Assembly: GCA_030549495.1 (NCBI GenBank)
Contig: JAUIRK010001010.1
Span: 1 to 64,000, forward strand
Length of the DNA stretch: 64,000 bases
Reading direction: 5' to 3'
DNA from: Nectonema munidae
Taxonomy: Eukaryota; Nematomorpha; Nectonematoida; Nectonematidae
A program made the position numbers and the translations under genes. This document shows positions 57,701 to 64,000 of this stretch, one piece after another (position 1 is the first letter of the stretch; every line of letters starts with the position of its first letter). Below the pieces are notes generated by a model. It saw only the letters and a program-made list of their open reading frames with translations. It ran no database searches and was not told the origin of the DNA.

Positions 57701-59522
57701 CTTTCTCTAATAATGTATGGTAACAACCAAGAATATCAATCTTTGTTTGTGAAATTTTTGAAATCTTCAATTCTAGGTAAGCTTCTTGCATGCTTCGTTT
57801 TAGAATTTCAGAATTTTTATCTATAACAAAACTAGACTTGAATTCAGCCATTTTTGGAAAAAAATTTAAAAAGATTAAAATTGTTATAAATATAGTTTGT
57901 TTCATTGTAGTTTTTATATGGCTTTATTAAGAGAATTATTGATATTTTAATACATTTTTGTAAAGTTTTCAATAACAATTCTCATATTCAAAAGATATAT
58001 TAAATTTAACTAAATTTGTATTTTATGATTTATATCATCGGGAAAGTTTTTTTGTGAAAATTTAAAATTCCTTATATTTTCTTGTTTCTTATGAAATTGT
58101 TCACTTAAAAAACAACAGGGCAGTGAAATAAATTTTTTTTTAGTAATAACCCTAATACACACATATACATAGAATCATACATACACACATAAGTTAAGTT
58201 TGTTTTTGACGTTCGCACCCATCCTTTCGGATATCGTGGCCAGTCCGAAATGTTGAGTCCAGGTCTACCTGGACCTTTCATCCCACTAAACGCCTACCGG
58301 CCCTTGATACTGCATAACTATACCTTGATATTTTATATAATTTTACATTAATGTATGTTTCAAATATTTAAATAAAGCTAAGAAAACGATACAATCCTAA
58401 CGCGAACGCTCCCAATTTGGGAAACAATCGTAATGTCTAGTGATAGCTTGATTACTAACAAGGAAAACTCTACCTAACCGTAAAAACTTTGAATCCTTCA
58501 GAGGAAGAAAACCAGGATAAATAACTTTGGATGTTTTAAAAAAAATCTACTTTTTAAGTGAAAAAATGTGGATTGAAAAATGATAAAATTCGGTATGAGA
58601 ATACGATGATGAATTATTCGAAAAATAGAGAGAGGGTTTGAAGTGGGATGTTATAAAAAAATCAAGCAAAATATTTCAGTACTTGAAGAACCTTTTGTTT
58701 TACTCTTTCTTTTGAAAGTGGGATTTTATATAGAAACAATCAAAATATTTCACCATCTGAAGAACTTTTTGTTTTACTAGAACGAATTTTTTTCGGAGAT
58801 TTATGAAATTCTGCAGATGAAGAAAGTATATTTATCAATTAAACTTGAGTGACAATAACTTTGATAAAGGTATGGATAGTTATAATAAATAATAACATGC
58901 CAAGTATTAACCAAATTTGGAATGTAATATGTTGATCAAATCTATCCATCAAACTATTTTTAAATTTGATCGATACGATTCATTTTTATTTATTATAATA
59001 ATAATAATAACGAAGGATATTCCTTTATTTTTGACAATACCTTTTGTAAATTTTGTGTTGTCTGTTTGATTTGGATTTAGATTGAAATAAATGCTCTTTT
59101 AATAAATTTGATGCTTTTATAGATTTTGATATGAACTTGATTCTTGGAAACCTCTCTATAATCACTCAGTGTAAGATACGACTAAAATTTGTCATAAATC
59201 TCACGTATTAGACGGGCAATGTTTTTCAAAATACAATAAATAAATGACGTTGTTGTATCATTTTTCCACTTACGCCACACCGTACACGTCTTGTGTTATT
59301 TTAAAATTTATACCCACCCACACATGGGCCGACTTTCACCCACTAACAAACTGTTTTATTATTATAGAGTGTGTGGAGCATGCATGTTCTTATTCTTCAC
59401 TTGGCTTAGGGGAGTGCTTATCCAATGCAGGACCTAACATTGACGCATTTTCTTATCGATTTCCTCTGGGAGTTTGCGCAGGAATTGCGCCTTTCAACTT
59501 TCCCGCCATGATTCCTCTTTGG
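54783..59522 (+). CDS. ALDH6A1: Methylmalonate-semialdehyde dehydrogenase, three exons (partial)
   Basis: A mitochondrial CoA-acylating aldehyde dehydrogenase of valine and pyrimidine catabolism; it converts methylmalonate semialdehyde to propionyl-CoA and malonate semialdehyde to acetyl-CoA. Exon a 54783-55063 (an in-frame ATG at 54797, then a short basic N-terminus, [29 protein letters not shown]). Exon b 55126-55204 ([26 protein letters not shown]). Exon c 59368-59522 ([33 protein letters not shown]). Junctions keep the frame. Intron a is only 62 bp and uses a GC donor (G|GCAAGT); intron b is 4,163 bp and full of TE debris. A good acceptor before exon a suggests an upstream exon, though the ATG at 54797 could be the start. 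Exons after MIPLW, including the active-site Cys, are not found before 64000. Confidence 0.9.
55640..57060 (-). pseudogene. Transposase-like relic inside MMSDH intron b
   Basis: Minus-strand fragments in several frames: [15 protein letters not shown] (57043), [17 protein letters not shown] (56921), [20 protein letters not shown] then [19 protein letters not shown] (56358-56176), and downstream pieces resembling LLHNARWNSR and EGWQEVW-like motifs (about 55960-55850). The order DTT-x-NTG, C-x2-HILD, ARWNSR is the pattern of a hAT-like transposon family common in invertebrate genomes, but I cannot name it. Stops are frequent. Confidence 0.45.
57540..57905 (-). CDS. Small ORF with signal-peptide-like start, antisense in MMSDH intron b
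   Basis: An 80-codon minus-strand frame (57905-57663) starts with Met, Lys and a hydrophobic run ([13 protein letters not shown]), like a secretory signal peptide, then a helical charged segment ([20 protein letters not shown], a single Cys). The frame stops in an A/T homopolymer at about 57670, and an adjacent frame stays open to about 57545 ([17 protein letters not shown], then a Lys-rich tail). One base gained or lost in the homopolymer would unite them into about 135 residues. No family is recognised. It could be a nested gene, a decayed one, or chance. Confidence 0.3.
58205..58310. other. GC-richer block in MMSDH intron b
   Basis: About 105 bp stand out from the AT-rich intron (TTCGGATATCGTGGCCAGTC, CCAGGTCTACCTGG palindrome). 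No open frame or known RNA fold is recognised. It may be the tail of a SINE or LINE or a conserved element. Confidence 0.3.
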
Positions 59523-61575
59523 GTAACAAATTTTTCATTTATCTTTAAAATATATGTATTATCCAATTTCAGAAAGATGAATTCAGCCCACATCATATAG
59601 ACATCCATCGAGGAGATTCCACTCGATTGATATACCATTTTTAGTTTCGTTACACCTTTTTGCAATTCAATTACACCCTTTTGCAAATCCGTTACTTCCT
59701 TTATCAATTCAAAAAAAATTAATTACAATCAGAATGTTTCCAGCGACACATACACATGAACGTTAGGCTATTATAATATAGAAGAAGATAGCCATTTTTC
59801 CTTATATTAAAAAGTGTTCTAATTAAAAAAATTAAAATTTTCAAAAATTATAAAATCTTTAACACAGAAGTGCGTTTAAATAATAGAAGTTGAATTGAGT
59901 AAAGCACAATTATTAGAATTTTTATGAAATGTTTGAATAAAGAAACTTTTCCACATAAAAATATGAAAAAAATTGTTACTGGTTAAAAGGGTGACTTATA
60001 AAAAGGGTAAATTTGCTATTAGTATTTCAACTTAATTTAACGAACTGAAGCAGAAGATTTGGAAAGAGAGGAAAATTTTGCACAGGTCCATTTTGGGCAA
60101 ATTGGTTAAAGTACTAAGTGGCACTGGCATTGTAAGTGCGTGTAGTAAATACACCCCCTTGCGGACTGGCCAATTCGGTTTTCTCAAACCCAAATTACTA
60201 GCGGTTCAGGAAAAAATAAAAGTAAAATTTTTAATAAGAGCCGCATATACTCACCGTTGATAAAGATAAATCAAAAAATAGGCCATTTCCTTATGCAATC
60301 ATGATAAGTAATGAAAATTTCTTCAGAGGATGTGACCAATGAGAAATTCGCATTCAAACCATACTTTCGAAAAAGAAATAAAGCTTTGATTAATAATGGA
60401 ACAAAATGAGAAAGAGAGAGATAATATGTCTCGATCATTTTCTCTTTCGTGCGTTGCTTTAGACAGAAAAAGGGCTTTAAAAGTAGTATCGAAAAATGCA
60501 ATGTTTTAAGTCGAGCAAATTATGCTGAACGAACTCTAATTGCCGATGTTAAGCCAGGTAAGAGGTTTTACTTAGAAGAGATATTTCCGTCTGTACTCCT
60601 TATAATATTTTGTGATATACTTGATGAAGCTATTTTTCACATAATTTTTTAAACAAACTTTTTTTCAGTAAAAATATACATTTAAAAATTTTTACCTATA
60701 ATATTGAAAATTTATACATCAATCAATCAATATTTTTTTTTATTTTTAATACTTTGAAAAAAACTACCTGTTTATCATTTTGTGTGAGCTAATCTACTTG
60801 AATGTAAGGCCGCGAGTTTGGGAATCGTTGTGTTACAGTAATCAAAGGGTGACTAAAACTGAGAGAGGATGCCCTCTAAGTTCTCAATAGTAATAAGTAT
60901 ACTTTTTATTGTTAGAGCTTATTATGATAGAAAATGATTTTATCGAAGAGCATCTTAGCTTATAATCATGGTTAAGATAATTACTAAAGAATATTACGAA
61001 TACAGATGTATATTGATTTATAATATTCTAAATACAAAATTTGTGAGGTATAAAATGCTCATATATATCTGCTTGCCTATCCCTTAAAATTTTTGGCCTT
61101 TTTTATATAAACAATGTAAAATATAAGCACTAAAGCCTTGAAAACTCCCCAAATGTTTACTTAAATCCATCACTGATATGTTTAATATATATAGGGTTCT
61201 TCTTTGCTTTGTACACTTGTGTGTTCTCAATGCGTGTTAATAAAAGAATGTTTCTTTCATAAATAAGTGTGTGTTTATTCCATGTATATATGAGTGATAA
61301 AACATTTTGGAAAGTTGAAAAGTTAACCCACTAATGCCCAGCCTATGTTTCCATCTGATAAAAAATGGAAAACTATTGTTTTATTCATCTATTTACATCG
61401 TATATCAACCTACAGATAATAAAAAAATTTCTTCTACATGTTCTCGAAAAATGTTCGTATACATATGTGTACGCTAGGTTTGCATGTGTGGATATATACC
61501 TTTTTATAAAAAAATCAAGTGAGTCTAAAGTTAAATGAAACTGTCAAGTATGGAAATTTATTAACAAATTGAACA
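59523..61575. other. Region after MMSDH exon c; one possible exon
   Basis: Mostly AT-rich DNA. On the minus strand at 59635-59707 three LQKGV-like heptads (DLQKGVIELQKGVTKLK) form a short coiled-coil-like frame without context. At 60463-60557 a 95-bp block with a TTGCTTTAG acceptor, one open frame (SRANYAERTLIADVKPG) and a strong CCAG|GTAAGA donor looks like an internal exon of an unknown gene. It does not match MMSDH. Confidence 0.3.
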
Positions 61576-61578
61576 AAA

Positions 61579-62684
61579 TTAACAATTTTTCAGGGTATGG
61601 AACTTTTTGAAATGTTCATTATCAATGCATAATGCAATATCACACTTTTCACATATATTTCTTGTTTTTCTCGAGCATGAAGAAATGGCACATCGTCTAA
61701 CTTTTTCAACATGTTTTGGCCAATGAGATCTTCCAGATAAGCAATATTTTCAACAATTCTACAATTTCCTTTTCCTGTTACTTTTCTTGGATAAAAAAAT
61801 GGGGTTTCTATCTGTCATCAAATATGAAAATGTCACAGATCTTATATACCACAACAAATCCTCATTTTTATTGTGATTTGCATTTTATACAACTTGAAAG
61901 ACGCAGTTTGCAAAGTGGAGAGTATGTTAGTCATATGAGGCACCACCATTTCTTTGATTTCACATGAATACGATACATGGCAACGGTTGAGTTAAGCGAA
62001 TCAACACCCCCCCCCTCCCTCCCATCGACTCATTGTAATCTTGTATCAACATTGGTTCCATAATCTGAATGTGCTGTCTTTTGTTTGAACTCCAACGTCT
62101 GACTTTGCTTATGACTTAGCGACTAAACCCATTTTTCCATTGTTGGCTACCGATATAGATTATCCATCCAACTTACAGCGATACACTCATTTTTTCATTG
62201 TTCGCTACTGATAACCTCTTTTGACAAGTTTTTCATCCAAGGGCGCTCCACATAGCCTATTTTCCCTCACAGTACAGGTAGATAATCCAAGTTTATACAA
62301 ACTTGATATCAATCTTGTAGAACTAAACCAATTATCGAAAAACAAAGCACAGTTGTCAAAAGATAGAAGCTGCAAGCATAATTAATGAAAACGCGATCAT
62401 TGAGAAATTTACCAGGAGTTGCCATTATACCTTTAGCTCCAGAATATGGTATCATATGGTAAGGATACCCATTTTTTCCTGCTAAAACAAAATTTTTGTA
62501 TCCGAAGCGAACTGATTTTCATCTAATTGTTTGTTTTGCTGAATGACGACCCGCATAGGGTATCATTTGCTTGCTCATCAATTGAGTAGTGAGTGTCGAA
62601 AAACCCAAAACTTTTCAAAGAAGTGTTAGTAAGATTATAAAGAGGTCTCACTTTAGCAAGCTTATCTTCCTTGATAAATGTTTA
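61579..62684 (-). pseudogene. PGBD2/3-like piggyBac relic
   Basis: Minus-strand piggyBac transposase fragments in order from 62680: DKLAKVRPLYNLTNTSLKSF, FFDTHYSIDEQ (first Asp), YPYHMIPYSG-like text out of frame, CALFFDNWFSSTRLISSLYK (second Asp), LCGAPLDEKLVK, GGVDSLNSTVAMYRIHVKSK (third Asp, about 62000), and the C-terminal zinc domain RRCAISSCSRKTRNICEKCD ending with a stop at 61579. Several frameshifts and stops. The 5' part is cut off at 62685 by a piggyBac-end-like segment. Confidence 0.8.
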
Positions 62685-62962
62685 TTACCCTCGCAGGACG
62701 ACAATTTTCACAAAACGCGTAGGACGATATATTGTTAAAAAAACTCCAAAGAACTTCAATTTTTTTTGCAATCGAAAAAAAATCCATTTTTTGTATCTTT
62801 ATGATATTTTTTACACCTTTTTTCTATCGTGTTTTCCATCCTTTCTGTTTGTTTTATTTTACAACTCTTTTTGAGTTTTTAGAAGACTAATTTAATGAAT
62901 TTGATGTTGATTTAGTCAAATTCTTTCTTTGCATAATTTATTTTTATTCGAGGTGGCGTTAA
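62685..62962. mobile_element. piggyBac end-like segment, second copy
   Basis: Starts TTACCCTCGCAGGACGAC, with a repeat CGCGTAGGACGA 30 bp in, and ends AGGTGGCGTTAA (62951-62962). It has the same boundaries as the segment at 23880-24100 and interrupts the PGBD2/3 relic on its left. A piggyBac N-terminal exon lies about 730 bp to the right. Confidence 0.5.
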
Positions 62963-63517
62963 GTTTTTTAGTGAACTCTAAAAGTTATCAATTCATGATT
63001 TGTTCAAATTAATGAAGATACACAGCATGTTTTCATTAAGAAAATACTTTTATGGCGCTTGTGTTGAACTACCCATATGCAGTGTCAGATCGTGATTCGA
63101 ACAAGTGAAAGTTCGTAGCTGTGATTCAATAAACTCTAGACGGCAACTTGTGATAGTATTTTCTGTGCAAAACACAAACGTCATATTTTAAAAACTTCAA
63201 GATCCAGAAGTTATGCTGTATGAACTTCAACTTCTGAACTTGTGTTATATTCATCTTATATTATCAGTTTTAGTTTCTCAAAAAATGACGTCTTTCATAT
63301 AAATGGATACTGAATGTAAAATTGAAAACAGTGCGAATGAATTTATACTTTATGTATGTATTGAAGATTGAAGTATTAGTGATTATGATTTCTTTTCTTC
63401 AACTAAATGTAAACCAAATGAAACAAATGGTTTTTATGAATGTACAACGCATCATTTGTTTCATTTTTTTTACATTTTGTTGAAGAATCATAACATACAA
63501 AATTTGTTGACGTATTT

Positions 63518-63895
63518 ATGAAACACTGTCAAAACTTACATTCTCTATTTTTTTGTTTCCTTCTCTCCCACTTTTGCTTTGGTTCTTCGAATATGAGCTC
63601 GTCTGATAGTGACTTAACTTCAAGTTCTACATATGTTTCCGTTTATAGTACTACTTCTACTGATATTCAAGAGGATTTTACTTCAGACTATCTTATTGCT
63701 CCCGATAAAACAGAGTATTTCTGGACACCCAAGAGGTCTAACAAAGGTCGACCTCCACGCCGTAACAGAGACATTATAACGCATCCTCCTGGTCTTAGGA
63801 ACGAAGTGGAATTATTGACTTCTCCTTTTTCCATTTTCAAGCTTTTTTCACCGATAGTTTGATCCAACTTATTCAAGTGTGCAATGGCTCACATG
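63518..63895 (+). pseudogene. piggyBac transposase N-terminal region (copy F), runs toward window end
   Basis: A + strand first exon of the same piggyBac family as copies A-D. A hydrophobic leader-like frame precedes the probable ATG at 63594 (MSSSDSDLTSSSTYVSVYST), then the signature DYLIAPDKTEYFWTPKRS and PRRNRDIITHPPGLRNE. A frameshift near 63850 moves coding to FFTDSLIQLI-like text and then HMKFNFK, followed by a GTACGC donor-like site near 63912. The catalytic domain would lie beyond the window. Confidence 0.75.
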
Positions 63896-64000
63896 AAATT
63901 CAACTTCAAGTACGCTTTTTTCTCCAATGTTATATGTCAAATATATATTGAAATGTCTTTTTGAATGATAACGTAGTATCTTTTGCAGTACATGTTTGGT

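Overview
This is eukaryotic, strongly AT-rich, repeat-dominated DNA. It has no operons or ribosome-binding sites. Coding exons with GT-AG (and one GC-AG) introns lie in a sea of DNA transposons. The transposon mixture and the coexistence of a 62-bp intron with a 4.2-kb TE-filled intron suggest an arthropod, possibly a copepod such as a sea louse; that is an inference, not something the sequence proves.

Only one host gene is identified with confidence: three exons of mitochondrial methylmalonate-semialdehyde dehydrogenase (MMSDH/ALDH6A1 family) at 54.8-59.5 kb on the + strand. It is incomplete because later exons, including the catalytic Cys, are not found in the window. Weaker host-gene candidates are a possible terminal exon at 20.8-21.0 kb, a small secreted-type ORF on the opposite strand inside MMSDH intron 2 (57.5-57.9 kb) and a possible internal exon at 60.5 kb.

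Layout: 2.1-2.4 kb hAT MITE; 4.8-7.05 kb GC-richer, nearly intact hAT with perfect 8-bp target duplication; 7.56-8.13 kb MITE with 10-bp target duplication; 9.7-12.3 kb piggyBac (- strand); 12.35-14.37 kb Mutator-like element with tandem-repeat ends; 14.5-15.4 kb pogo relic; 15.5-16.9 kb piggyBac; 18.8-20.2 kb pogo/Tigger; 21.5-22.5 kb piggyBac 5' half; 22.6-23.6 kb hAT relic; 24.7 kb piggyBac fragment running into a 152-bp satellite (24.9-25.7 kb); 26.6-29.2 kb piggyBac; 30.2-31.1 kb MITE; 31.1-33.15 kb a different piggyBac with palindromic ends; 33.7-36.35 kb DDE transposase relic split by an insertion; 36.8-41.8 kb Ginger/KRBA2-like integrase transposon whose seven-exon gene can be modelled; 42.7-44.3 kb tRNA-derived SINEs and a LINE endonuclease fragment; 45-47.4 kb three hAT MITEs; 47.9-49.4 kb PGBD2/3-like relic; 50.0-54.2 kb two hAT relics; 54.8-59.5 kb MMSDH; 61.6-62.7 kb PGBD2/3-like relic; 63.5 kb start of another piggyBac.

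The most informative features are the Ginger-like integrase-CXC-Ulp1 gene with its near-perfect terminal palindrome, the elements whose inverted ends are arrays of short tandem repeats, the recurring AGATGGCGTTAA motif around the piggyBac copies, and the GC-AG intron of MMSDH.
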